64,000 nucleotides of DNA from the NCBI RefSeq assembly GCF_029887875.1, contig NZ_JARXRM010000028.1:136611-200610 (forward strand), written 5' to 3'. Under the pieces are notes generated by a model, which was given only the letters and a program-made list of their open reading frames with translations, made no database searches and had not been told where the DNA came from. Shown here piece by piece: positions 7,327 to 15,156 of this stretch. The position numbers were made by a program, and so were the translations under genes. Source of the stretch: Luteimonas endophytica. GTDB taxonomy: Bacteria > Pseudomonadota > Gammaproteobacteria > Xanthomonadales > Xanthomonadaceae. How positions within the stretch are numbered: the first letter of the stretch is position 1; each line of letters begins with the position of its first letter.

Positions 7327-9209
7327 ACTTCTTCGAACGCCAGGCCCAGGCGCGCCGCAGCACCACCCGGCTGGTGCTGCTGTTCGCGCTTGCGGTGATC
7401 GGCATCGTGGTGACGGTGAACCTGGTGGTGCTGGCGTTCGCCGGGCCCCGGCCGGGGACGCTGCTGCTGGCCACCGCCGCCACCGTGGCGGTCATCGGCC
7501 TGGGCTCGCTCTACCGGATCTCCACGCTGGGCGCCGGCGGCGAGGCGGTGGCGATGCAGCTGGGCGGCGTCGCCGTCGCCGAGGACACCGTCGATCCGCA
7601 ACTGCGCAGGCTGCGCAACGTGGTGGAGGAGATGTCGATCGCATCGGGCGTGCCCGTGCCGAAGGTCTACGTGCTCGAACACGAAGCGGGCATCAATGCC
7701 TTCGCGGCCGGGTACTCGCCTTCCGACGCGGCTGTGGCGGTGACCCGCGGCGCGCTCGACCGCCTCAACCGCGACGAGCTGCAGGGTGTGGTGGCGCACG
7801 AGTTCAGCCACGTGCTCAACGGCGACATGCGCCTGAACATCCGCCTGATGGGGATCCTGTTCGGAATCCTGATGCTCGGGCTGATCGGCCGCAAGATCCT
7901 CATGCACAGCTACGGCATCCGCGGGCGCGGCGCGCTCGGGATCCTGGGCGCGGCGATCGTCGCGCTGGTCATCGGCTACGTCGGCGTGTTCTTCGGGCGC
8001 ATGATCAAGGCCGGGGTGAGCCGCTCGCGCGAGGTCCTGGCCGATGCCTCGGCGGTGCAGTTCACGCGCCAGTCCAGCGGCCTGGCCGGGGCCCTGAAGA
8101 AGATCGCCGGCTTGCGCGAGGGCTCGCAGCTGGAACAGCGCGGCGACGCCGAGGAGGTGAGCCACATGCTATTCGGCGACGGCGTCGGCCTGCGTGGGCT
8201 GTTCGCCACCCACCCGCCGATCCTGCAGCGAATCCAGGCGCTGGACCCCTCCTTCCGCCCCGAGCAGGTGCAGCGCCTGCGCGCGCAGTGGCTGGCGGCG
8301 CCGCCCAACGGGCTGGAGGAGGACGTACAACTGGGCCTGGCCGCGCGCGACCACGGCGCCCTGCCCGGCGCCACCGCCGAAATGGACCTGACCCCACCGA
8401 TGGTCTCGGCACAGGTGGCGCATCCGCGGGACGACGACTACCGGCGCGCGGATGCACTGGTGGCGGCGATGCCAGAAGCCCTGCGGGTGCTGGCGCGCGA
8501 GCGCGAGAACGTCATGCCGCTGCTGCTGGCGCTGCTGCTCGACGGCGACGGCGAGGTGCGCCGGCGCCAGCACCAGGAGATCTCGGCGCGGCTGGGCGCG
8601 CGCGCCGCCGACCGTGCCGCGCATCTGCGCCAGACCGGCCTGCAGGACTTGCACCCCATGCAGCGCCTGCCGCTGGCCTCCCTGGCCTTTCCGGTACTGC
8701 GGCTGCGGCCGCGCTCCGACCTCGATGCCTTCCTCGACACCGTGCATGCGGTGGTCCACGCCGACGACCAGGTCTCGCTGTTCGAGTACTGCCTGGGCAC
8801 GCTGCTCGAGACCCAGGTTCGCGAAACCCTGGATCCGGCGCGCCATGCGCGCACCGGCCGGGGCAAGCCGGGCAGCGTCAAGCAGGAATTCTCGACGCTG
8901 CTGGCGGTGGTCGCCCAGGCCGGCCATGCCGACCCGGCCGAAGCGAAACGCGCCTATCTGGCCGGGCTGCAGCGGGTCCTACCGCGCGATCACATGCCCT
9001 ACGAGCCGCCCGCGCACGGGGTGCGGGCGCTGGACGCGGTGTGGGAACCGCTCGACCGTCTGGCGCCCCTGGCCAAGCAGGTGATGGTGGAGGCGGTCAC
9101 CGCCGCGGCGATGCACGACGGCCGCGTCTCGGTGGCCGAGGCGGAGCTGCTGCGCACCATCTGCGGCGTGCTGCACTGCCCGCTGCCGCCGATGCTCGAC
9201 CGCGGCTGA
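7323..9209 (+). CDS. M48-family membrane zinc metalloprotease, probable CTG start
   Basis: HtpX/Ste24-like protease of 628 residues. Zinc ligands are in H159-EFS-H163 (HExxH), with the downstream SREVLADASAVQF helix supplying the third ligand region. Hydrophobic segments at about residues 18-40, 46-63, 172-190 and 205-228 flank the catalytic helix. A soluble C-terminal region of some 350 residues is typical of this longer subfamily. The start is odd: family members begin MNFFExQ..ARR, and here that sequence is encoded directly after a CTG at 7323 that overlaps the lemA stop (CTGA), with GAAGG seven bases upstream. The next standard start is GTG at 7374, which would remove 17 conserved residues and cut into the first membrane segment. 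Confidence 0.88.
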   Translation: MNFFERQAQARRSTTRLVLLFALAVIGIVVTVNLVVLAFAGPRPGTLLLATAATVAVIGLGSLYRISTLGAGGEAVAMQLGGVAVAEDTVDPQLRRLRNVVEEMSIASGVPVPKVYVLEHEAGINAFAAGYSPSDAAVAVTRGALDRLNRDELQGVVAHEFSHVLNGDMRLNIRLMGILFGILMLGLIGRKILMHSYGIRGRGALGILGAAIVALVIGYVGVFFGRMIKAGVSRSREVLADASAVQFTRQSSGLAGALKKIAGLREGSQLEQRGDAEEVSHMLFGDGVGLRGLFATHPPILQRIQALDPSFRPEQVQRLRAQWLAAPPNGLEEDVQLGLAARDHGALPGATAEMDLTPPMVSAQVAHPRDDDYRRADALVAAMPEALRVLARERENVMPLLLALLLDGDGEVRRRQHQEISARLGARAADRAAHLRQTGLQDLHPMQRLPLASLAFPVLRLRPRSDLDAFLDTVHAVVHADDQVSLFEYCLGTLLETQVRETLDPARHARTGRGKPGSVKQEFSTLLAVVAQAGHADPAEAKRAYLAGLQRVLPRDHMPYEPPAHGVRALDAVWEPLDRLAPLAKQVMVEAVTAAAMHDGRVSVAEAELLRTICGVLHCPLPPMLDRG

Positions 9210-9374
9210 GGCCACAGCCGCTCGAACGAACGGCCGGAAGACACCTGGGGCCATCGGGCGGGGGTGGAGCCGCGACAAAGCGAGTATCGGGGAGCGACTT
9301 GGCACGTATCCCCCGGCCCGCCCCGGCGCATCACCGGCTATCCCGCCCCCGGCCACCCGCGGCGATGATCCCGT

Positions 9375-9809
9375 TCAGGCCTGCGCGTCGACCTTCAGCA
9401 CCACCCCGTCGGTGTCGAGGATGCGCACCGGCACGCCGGCCGCCAGGTCCGGGCCCTCGACCACCCAGAAGGCGTCGCCGATCTTGACCCGGCCGCGGCC
9501 GGCGACGATCGGCTGCTCCAGCGGCACCACCCGGCCGACGTGCTGGGCTGCGCGCTTGTTGAGCGTCGGACGGTCGCTCTGGCGCGCGCGCTGGCGAAAC
9601 CACTTCCGGTAGACCTGGATCGAGACGAAGCTGAGCAGCACGAACGCGCCGATCTGCACCAGCAGCGGAATGCCCGACACGAACAGCACCGCCAGGAACA
9701 CCGCCACCGCGGCAAAGCCCATCCACAGCATGAACGCGCCCGGCGCCAGGGTCTCGGCCGCGAACAGCAGCAGCGCGATCGCCGCCCAGGCCACCACGTC
9801 CCAGCGCAC
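9375..9809 (-). CDS. NfeD-like membrane protein (short form)
   Basis: Protein of 144 residues: two or three hydrophobic segments in residues 5-65, then a C-terminal OB-fold (about 85-140, with GRGRVKIGDAFWVVEG) as in NfeD/YbbK proteins. These partner with SPFH proteins in the inner membrane and are thought to regulate or anchor them. The start is GTG, four bases after the stop of the SPFH gene, so the two form an operon read leftwards. That pairing is the standard qmcA-ybbK arrangement. Confidence 0.88.
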   Translation of the reverse strand: MRWDVVAWAAIALLLFAAETLAPGAFMLWMGFAAVAVFLAVLFVSGIPLLVQIGAFVLLSFVSIQVYRKWFRQRARQSDRPTLNKRAAQHVGRVVPLEQPIVAGRGRVKIGDAFWVVEGPDLAAGVPVRILDTDGVVLKVDAQA

Positions 9810-9812
9810 GGC

Positions 9813-10772
9813 TCAGCCCCCCTGGTGCGGCGCCAGCCGCGTCTGCGTGGCCGACTGCTGCTTGCCCAGCGCCTCCTTCGCCAGCTCGGCCACCCCGCCG
9901 ATGGTGCCGATCAGGCCGCTGGCCTCCATCGGCATCAGCACGAACTTCTGGTTGGGCGCCGTGGCGAGCTTCTCGAACGCCTCCACGTACTTCTGCGCGA
10001 TGAAATAATTGATCGCCTGCACGTCGCCCTGGGCGATCGCCTCGGACACCATGCCGGTGGCCTTGGCCTCCGCCTCGGCCAGGCGCTCGCGCGCCTCGGC
10101 CTCGCGGAACGCCGCCTCCTTCTCGCCCTCGGCTTCGAGGATCGCCGCCTGCTTCTCGCCCTCGGCGCGCAGGATCGCCGACTGGCGGTGCCCTTCCGCC
10201 TCCAGGATCACCGCCCGGCGTTCGCGCTCGGCCTTCATCTGCCTGGCCATCGAATCGATCAGATCGCGCGGCGGCTGGATATCGCGGATCTCGATGCGGG
10301 TGACCTTGATGCCCCAGGGGTTGGTGGCCTGGTCGACCACGTTGAGCAGCTGGGCGTTGATGGTCTCGCGGTTGCTCAGCGACTCGTCCAGGTCCATCGA
10401 GCCGATCACGGTGCGGATGTTGGTCTGCACCAGTGCGATGGTGGCGACCTCCAGGTTGGCGACCTCGTAGGCGGCCTTGGCGGCGTCCAGCACCTGGAAG
10501 AACACCACGCCGTCCACCTTCACCACGGCGTTGTCCTTGGTGATCACGTCCTGGCTGGGCACGTCCAGCACCTGCTCCATCATGTTGATCTTGCGGCCGA
10601 CGCCGTAGACCACCGGAATCAGGAAATGCAGCCCCGGCTCCATGGTGTGGATGTACCGGCCGAACCGTTCGACGGTCCACTCGTAGCCCTGCGGCACCAT
10701 CCGCACCGTCTTGAACAGCACGATGATGCCGGCGATCAGCAGTACCGCCGCCAGAAATCCCGATGCCCCCAT
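9813..10772 (-). CDS. qmcA: SPFH/stomatin-like protein (QmcA type)
   Basis: Inner-membrane scaffold of 319 residues. It has an N-terminal hydrophobic helix (4-21), a band-7/SPFH domain (about 25-185, with PQGYEWTVERFGRY and WGIKVTRIEIRDI), then a long Ala/Glu/Arg coiled coil with EAEGEKQAAILEAEGEKEAA repeats (about 195-260) that drives oligomerisation. The ATG at 10772 precedes the membrane helix; the in-frame region upstream is antisense to the sigma-factor gene and not protein-like. It is operonic with the NfeD gene. QmcA is known as an FtsH-associated type of membrane protein; that partnership is inferred here. Confidence 0.92.
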   Translation of the reverse strand: MGASGFLAAVLLIAGIIVLFKTVRMVPQGYEWTVERFGRYIHTMEPGLHFLIPVVYGVGRKINMMEQVLDVPSQDVITKDNAVVKVDGVVFFQVLDAAKAAYEVANLEVATIALVQTNIRTVIGSMDLDESLSNRETINAQLLNVVDQATNPWGIKVTRIEIRDIQPPRDLIDSMARQMKAERERRAVILEAEGHRQSAILRAEGEKQAAILEAEGEKEAAFREAEARERLAEAEAKATGMVSEAIAQGDVQAINYFIAQKYVEAFEKLATAPNQKFVLMPMEASGLIGTIGGVAELAKEALGKQQSATQTRLAPHQGG

Positions 10773-10894
10773 CGTCCTCTCCCCGTTCTCAGCGCGGCTC
10801 CCCCCGGCTGGCGCCAAGTATAGGACCTGTCGGCCCCGGGCAGGCGCGAACGCGGCTGCGACGCTTTCGCCCCCCGGCGCATCCAGAATGGGGA

Positions 10895-11551
10895 ATGGCC
10901 GCCGAATCCCCGCAACCCGCCCGTCCCGCCCCGGCTGCCGCCACCGGCGGCTGCGCCGCCGCGGTCGTCGCCGGGTCCGGGCCGCGCTCGAGCTTCGCGA
11001 TCGAAGTGCCGGCGGCACTGCTGGCGCGGGCACGATGCGGCGAGCACGCGGCGCTCGAGCAGATCTACCGCTGGTTCGAGCGGCCCGCATTCACCCTGGC
11101 GCTGCGGATCTGCGGCGACCGCGAGGAGGCTTTCGAAGTGCTGCAGGACACGATGCTGAAGATGATCGACCGGATCGGCGAGTTCCGCGGCAGCAGCCCC
11201 TTCTGGGGCTGGCTGCGGCAGATCGCGGTCAACGAGTCGTTGATGCGCCTGCGGCGCCATCGCCGCATCGGCGAGGCGCTCGACCTGGACGAGCACGAGC
11301 CGGCCGGCGACCAGCCGCCACCGTCGGCGGCCGCCGACGCGGCGCGGCTGCAGCGCGCGCTGGCGACCCTGCCCGCGGCCACCCGCAGCGTGCTGTGGCT
11401 GTACCACGCCGAGGGCTATACCCACGAGGAGATCGCCACGCTGATGGAACGCACGCCCAGCTTCTCCAAGTCGCAACTGGCGCGCGGCAGCCGGCGGCTG
11501 CGGGCGCTGCTCGATGCCCCGGCCATCACCGCGGAGGCCGTCCATGGATGA
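10895..11551 (+). CDS. ECF-type RNA polymerase sigma factor
   Basis: Group IV sigma factor of 218 residues. An Ala/Pro-rich N-terminus is followed by sigma region 2 (about 50-125: LEQIYRWFERPAFTLALRI, the -10 recognition helix FRGSSPFWGWLRQIAVNE) and region 4 (about 150-205: LPAATRSVLWLYHAEGYTHEEIA with a helix-turn-helix). The downstream gene starts inside it (ATGGATGA, 8 bases shared) and encodes a single-span protein, the usual place for an anti-sigma factor. The N-terminal 35 residues are uncertain, since the true start could be further in. The gene is divergent from qmcA with 122 bases between them. Confidence 0.9.
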   Translation: MAAESPQPARPAPAAATGGCAAAVVAGSGPRSSFAIEVPAALLARARCGEHAALEQIYRWFERPAFTLALRICGDREEAFEVLQDTMLKMIDRIGEFRGSSPFWGWLRQIAVNESLMRLRRHRRIGEALDLDEHEPAGDQPPPSAAADAARLQRALATLPAATRSVLWLYHAEGYTHEEIATLMERTPSFSKSQLARGSRRLRALLDAPAITAEAVHG

Positions 11552-12116
11552 GCGCCGCGACCGCGCCGAATCCGGCGGCTGGAGCGCCGTCTTCGCGGCC
11601 CTGCCCCAGGAGGCGCCGCCACCCGGGGGCTGGCACGCGCTCTCCGCCAGACTGGAGCGGCGTCGGCGCCCGCGTTGGCTGCCGTTGGCGGCGGTGGCCG
11701 CGATGCTGCTGGCGGTGGCGCTGCCGTGGCGGCTGCTGACGCCGGGCGATGCCAGCTCGCAACCGGCTCGAGCCGCGCAGGCCCGGCCCGCCGCGTCCAT
11801 GGTCGAATCCGTACCGGGCGACGCCCGGCTCGCGGCGTTGCAGGGCGAGTCCGCGCAGCTCGAATCGCTGCTGCCGCTGGTCCAGGACATGCGTATGTCC
11901 AGCGGTACCGCCGCGTTGCTGACCGGCGAACTGGAACGCCGCCTGGCGCTGCTCGATGCGGAACTGGCGCAGCCGAAACTTTCGCCGGACCGCGAGTTCC
12001 AGCTGTGGCAGGCGCGCGTGGACACGCTGCGCGCGTTGGCCGGATTCGAAGGCACGCGGCGCTGGATGGCGGCCAACGGCGACCACTACGACCCGGCGCT
12101 GGTACGCGTGTATTGA
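11544..12116 (+). CDS. Putative anti-sigma factor, single-span membrane protein
   Basis: Protein of 190 residues: a 45-residue cytoplasmic N-terminus, one hydrophobic segment (about 48-66, LPLAAVAAMLLAVALPWRLL), and an outside domain predicted to be largely helical and Ala/Leu-rich. It has no cysteines and no HxxxCxxC zinc motif, so it is not a ZAS-type anti-sigma. The call rests on topology and on the 8-base overlap with the sigma gene. The external domain could sense an envelope signal, possibly together with the PDZ protein that follows after 24 bases. Confidence 0.65.
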   Translation: MDERRDRAESGGWSAVFAALPQEAPPPGGWHALSARLERRRRPRWLPLAAVAAMLLAVALPWRLLTPGDASSQPARAAQARPAASMVESVPGDARLAALQGESAQLESLLPLVQDMRMSSGTAALLTGELERRLALLDAELAQPKLSPDREFQLWQARVDTLRALAGFEGTRRWMAANGDHYDPALVRVY

Positions 12117-12140
12117 CCCCCTCATGACCCCGGAGCCGAG

Positions 12141-13262
12141 ATGACCAGATTCCCGTTCAATCGTTGCGCCCTGGCCGTCGCCCTGGCGGTGTTCGCCGGT
12201 GCCGCCTGGGCCCAGGACGGCAGCGACCGCGACGCCCTTGCCGAGGCCCGCGCCGAGCTGGCCCGCGCCGCTGCGCGCGTGGCCGAACTGTCGGAAAACA
12301 GCGTGGCCGGCCAGGCCCGCATCGCCGAACTGCGCGAACGCCTGGCCGGGCGGCCGGTGCTCGGCGTGGTGCTGGCCGCCGATGCCGAGGCCGGCGTGCG
12401 CATCGCCGGCGTCACCCCTGGCAGCGCCGCCGACGAGGCCGGCCTGCGCAGCGGCGACCGCCTGGTCTCCGTCGACGGCACCCGCATTCTCGGCAGCAGC
12501 GGCGAGCTGCGCGCAGCCAACGCCCGCAAGCTGCTCGGCAGGCTGTCCGCCGAGACGCCGGTCCGGATCGGCTACCAGCGCGACGGCCGCGTCGTGAACG
12601 TGGCGGTGACGCCGCGGACCGAACGCACGGTCGCGGTGCTGCGCGGCACCGATATCGACATGGCCGAGGTCGTGCGGGCGGCGCAGGCGGGCGCTTCCGA
12701 GGGACTGGACCTGGCGGCCGCCGCGATGCGCGACATCCAGATGCCCGACATCGCCGCCGAAGTGCGCGCGGCGCTGGCGCAGTCCGGCCTCGACAGCGAC
12801 TGCGAGGGGGAGGCCTGCGCGCCGCCGATGCTGTTGTCCGCATTCCGCTGGCACGGCCTCAACCTGGCCGAGGTCGACCCGCAGCTGGGACGCTATTTCG
12901 GTGCCGAGCGCGGGGTCCTGGTGCTGTCCGCGGACGGGTTGGACGGACTGCAGCCGGGCGACGTGATCCAGCGTATCGACGGGCGCGAGGTCGGCACGCC
13001 GCGCGAGGCGATGGCGGCGCTGCGCGACCAGCCTGCCGATGCGCGGGTGGAGGTCGGCTACCTGCGCGATCGCAAGCCCGCCACGACCCGGATCACCGTG
13101 CCGGAACTGCGCGCGTTACGGATCCCGGTGCCGCCGGCACCGCCGCGCCCGCCCGCGCCCGGCGCCGCAGGGAATCCCCCGCCGGCGCCCGCGGCGCCGC
13201 CCGCGCCACCCGCGCCACCGCGGACGTCGGCGGGCATCGCGCCGACGACGACGTCGGCGTGA
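12141..13262 (+). CDS. Periplasmic protein with two PDZ domains
   Basis: Protein of 373 residues with a signal peptide (cleavage near AWA-QD, residue 24). An Ala/Glu-rich helical stretch (28-65) is followed by PDZ1 (about 68-155, GVVLAADAEAGVRIAGVTPG then GLRSGDRLVSVDG), a helical linker with two cysteines (SDCEGEAC), and PDZ2 (about 235-315, GLQPGDVIQRIDG). The tail of about 50 residues is Pro/Ala-rich. No protease domain is present, so it is a binding or adaptor protein and not a DegP/RseP homologue. Its place in the sigma/anti-sigma operon suggests a role in sensing misfolded envelope proteins; this is inference. Confidence 0.8.
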   Translation: MTRFPFNRCALAVALAVFAGAAWAQDGSDRDALAEARAELARAAARVAELSENSVAGQARIAELRERLAGRPVLGVVLAADAEAGVRIAGVTPGSAADEAGLRSGDRLVSVDGTRILGSSGELRAANARKLLGRLSAETPVRIGYQRDGRVVNVAVTPRTERTVAVLRGTDIDMAEVVRAAQAGASEGLDLAAAAMRDIQMPDIAAEVRAALAQSGLDSDCEGEACAPPMLLSAFRWHGLNLAEVDPQLGRYFGAERGVLVLSADGLDGLQPGDVIQRIDGREVGTPREAMAALRDQPADARVEVGYLRDRKPATTRITVPELRALRIPVPPAPPRPPAPGAAGNPPPAPAAPPAPPAPPRTSAGIAPTTTSA

Positions 13263-13273
13263 GCGCCGCGACG

Positions 13274-13510
13274 ATGCGGCCGACCGATACCCGCACCGGT
13301 CCAGCCCAGCCGCGACGTCGCCTGGCACACCGTCGCGGCGCCGCGGCCGCGCTATTGCTCGCGGCCGCGGTGGTCGCGGGCTACCTCGCGGCGACGCCCG
13401 GGGCATGCGGCCCACGGGCCGGTGGCCTGGTCATCCACGACGCCCGCGGCCAGCCGCGCCTGGCCATCGGCCTGACCGGGCGCTGCCTCGACGCCCCGCG
13501 CAAGCCCTGA
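13274..13510 (+). CDS. Small predicted membrane-anchored protein
   Basis: A 78-residue reading frame 11 bases after the PDZ gene. It has a basic N-terminus, one hydrophobic segment (LLLAAAVVAGYLAA, about residues 26-42), then a short external tail with two cysteines (ACGPRAGG and GRCLD). No family was recognised. It ends 22 bases before the convergent DUF6607 gene. Its position and strand fit a fourth gene of the sigma cassette, but the support is only context plus a sensible transmembrane profile. Confidence 0.5.
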   Translation: MRPTDTRTGPAQPRRRLAHRRGAAAALLLAAAVVAGYLAATPGACGPRAGGLVIHDARGQPRLAIGLTGRCLDAPRKP

Positions 13511-13532
13511 CCTCCGTCCGCCGTTCGTGTCG

Positions 13533-14507
13533 TCAGTCGCGTGCCTCGGGCGGCGCGGCTTCCACCCACTCAGCGAAGACCCGGCCGATTTCCGCATCGC
13601 TCACGGCGTCGCCGTCCTGCACGCGCTGCGCCTGCTCGAACAGCGGGATGATCATCGCCATGCCGTCGACCTCGGTCTTGAGGCGCAATCCCGGCGGTTG
13701 CGTAAGGTAGGTGTTCCAGCGCGCGCGTACCCGGGCCCAGTAGTCCTCCGTCGCCCGCCAGTAGTCGATGGCCGGGGTGAAGTCGACCCCGGCGTCGCTG
13801 CGGTAGTCGTTGAAACCGAACTCGCGGGCGATGGTGCGCACGGTGCTGCCGTCGGCGGCACGCACGACCTTGGTGTTGTCCTGCTCGTGGGTCCAGCCGC
13901 CCGGCACGATGGTGTGACGGTTCTCCACGTTCAGGGCGTTGTAATCCTCGCGCGTGGTGTACTCGCGCCGTGGCAGCGGCCGCCAGGTACGGTCCGAGGT
14001 CCAGGTGGCGACCCCGTAGCGGTGGTTCCAGCGGCCGGTCCCGCAGTAGCGTGGCGCGTCGCTGACCTCGTACACGCATTGGGTCCAGGCGCCGCGGGTG
14101 AGGTCCGGGGCGATATCGCGGACCTGCCAGGTCTGGTCGGCGCTGAACTCGAAGCGCCGCGGCGCCTCGTATTCCCAGTCCTGCCGCCAGTGCTTGGTGA
14201 CGTGGCCGCTCCCGGGATCGACCAGGATGTGCTGCAGCACGATCCGCTCCGGGCCGTCCTCGACCACGATCACGATCTCGCTGCCGCCGCTGCGCTTGGC
14301 CGGCGCGCGCTCGTAGCCGGGAGCCAGCAACACGGTCTCGTCGAAGCTGAAGTCGACGTCGTATTCGCCCTGCATGGCGAGGATGGCCTCACGGTCGCGC
14401 TGCGGATCGGGTGCCGGCGGCGAAGGTTCCGCGGCGGCGGTCGCGGCCGACAGCCACAGCAGCAAGGCGGCGACGGGCGAAAGGATTTCTAACTTGGCTG
14501 GCGTCAT
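13533..14507 (-). CDS. DUF6607 family exported protein, heme operon
   Basis: Protein of 324 residues with a signal peptide (cleavage near ATAAAE, residue 26). The mature part is rich in Trp and Tyr and lacks membrane segments, e.g. YWRATEDYWARVRARW and CVYEVSDAPRYCGTGRWNHRYG. I recognise it as DUF6607, a family without known function. It is the last gene of the heme operon: its ATG overlaps the stop of the preceding gene by four bases (ATGA). A role in periplasmic or outer-membrane heme handling is inferred from this conserved-looking position only. Confidence 0.72.
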   Translation of the reverse strand: MTPAKLEILSPVAALLLWLSAATAAAEPSPPAPDPQRDREAILAMQGEYDVDFSFDETVLLAPGYERAPAKRSGGSEIVIVVEDGPERIVLQHILVDPGSGHVTKHWRQDWEYEAPRRFEFSADQTWQVRDIAPDLTRGAWTQCVYEVSDAPRYCGTGRWNHRYGVATWTSDRTWRPLPRREYTTREDYNALNVENRHTIVPGGWTHEQDNTKVVRAADGSTVRTIAREFGFNDYRSDAGVDFTPAIDYWRATEDYWARVRARWNTYLTQPPGLRLKTEVDGMAMIIPLFEQAQRVQDGDAVSDAEIGRVFAEWVEAAPPEARD

Positions 14508-15154
14508 GAGGGGATCCTCGTTGCGGACTGGCGGTCGGGGGGCGGCGTGGCGCGGTGCCGTGCGGCACCGACGGCGGGCGGCGAGACGCGCGCGGCGCGC
14601 TCGCAGCAGCACTCATGGACCTGGGCGGCGTTGCCGGCGGCATGCTGGCGAGCGATCCGCTCGGCCATCGCCGCGCCCAGGTCGGAGACGGTGGCCAGGC
14701 TTGCCGACAGCAGCGCATGGCCGGCAAAGCCCGGCCCCGGATTGGAGACGTCCAGCCGCAGCACGCTGCACTGCCAGCGGGGGGTGCCGAGCCGCCCGGC
14801 CAGCCCGCGCCACAACCGGTCGGCGATGCCGGCCGCGGCCGGGGGCGCGGCGGCCGGCAATCGCGAAGCGAGCCGTTCCCAGGCCAGGAAATCGGAATCG
14901 GGAAGCAGGAACAGCCGCCAGCAGCATCCGCCGCCGCCGTCGTGGAAGTCGAGGCTGGCCTGCAGCCCGTCGCTGTCCATGACGCTGCGCGCCACGGCCC
15001 GGTGTGCCCGGCACCAGCCAGCCAGTTCGCCGCCCGGCTGGGCGGGATACAGGCAGGCCACGGTGCCCAGCGCGGCCAGCTCGCGGGGCCGCGGCAGCGC
15101 CCCGGACGGCTCCCACGCGGCGGGGACCCCACCGATCGAGCAGGCACGCGCCAT
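14504..15154 (-). CDS. Uncharacterised protein of heme operon
   Basis: Protein of 216 residues that I cannot assign to a family. It has no signal peptide or membrane segment and is rich in Ala, Arg and Trp. It has clustered cysteines (GGGGCCW near the middle and ECCCER near the C-terminus) and several His residues, which could bind heme or metal. The start ATG lies two bases after the stop of the TonB receptor, and its stop overlaps the next ATG, so it is tightly coupled in the operon. Two other frames over the same region give similar-length products, but only this one has the operon spacing and a plausible composition. Confidence 0.65.
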   Translation of the reverse strand: MARACSIGGVPAAWEPSGALPRPRELAALGTVACLYPAQPGGELAGWCRAHRAVARSVMDSDGLQASLDFHDGGGGCCWRLFLLPDSDFLAWERLASRLPAAAPPAAAGIADRLWRGLAGRLGTPRWQCSVLRLDVSNPGPGFAGHALLSASLATVSDLGAAMAERIARQHAAGNAAQVHECCCERAARVSPPAVGAARHRATPPPDRQSATRIPS

Positions 15155-15156
15155 GC

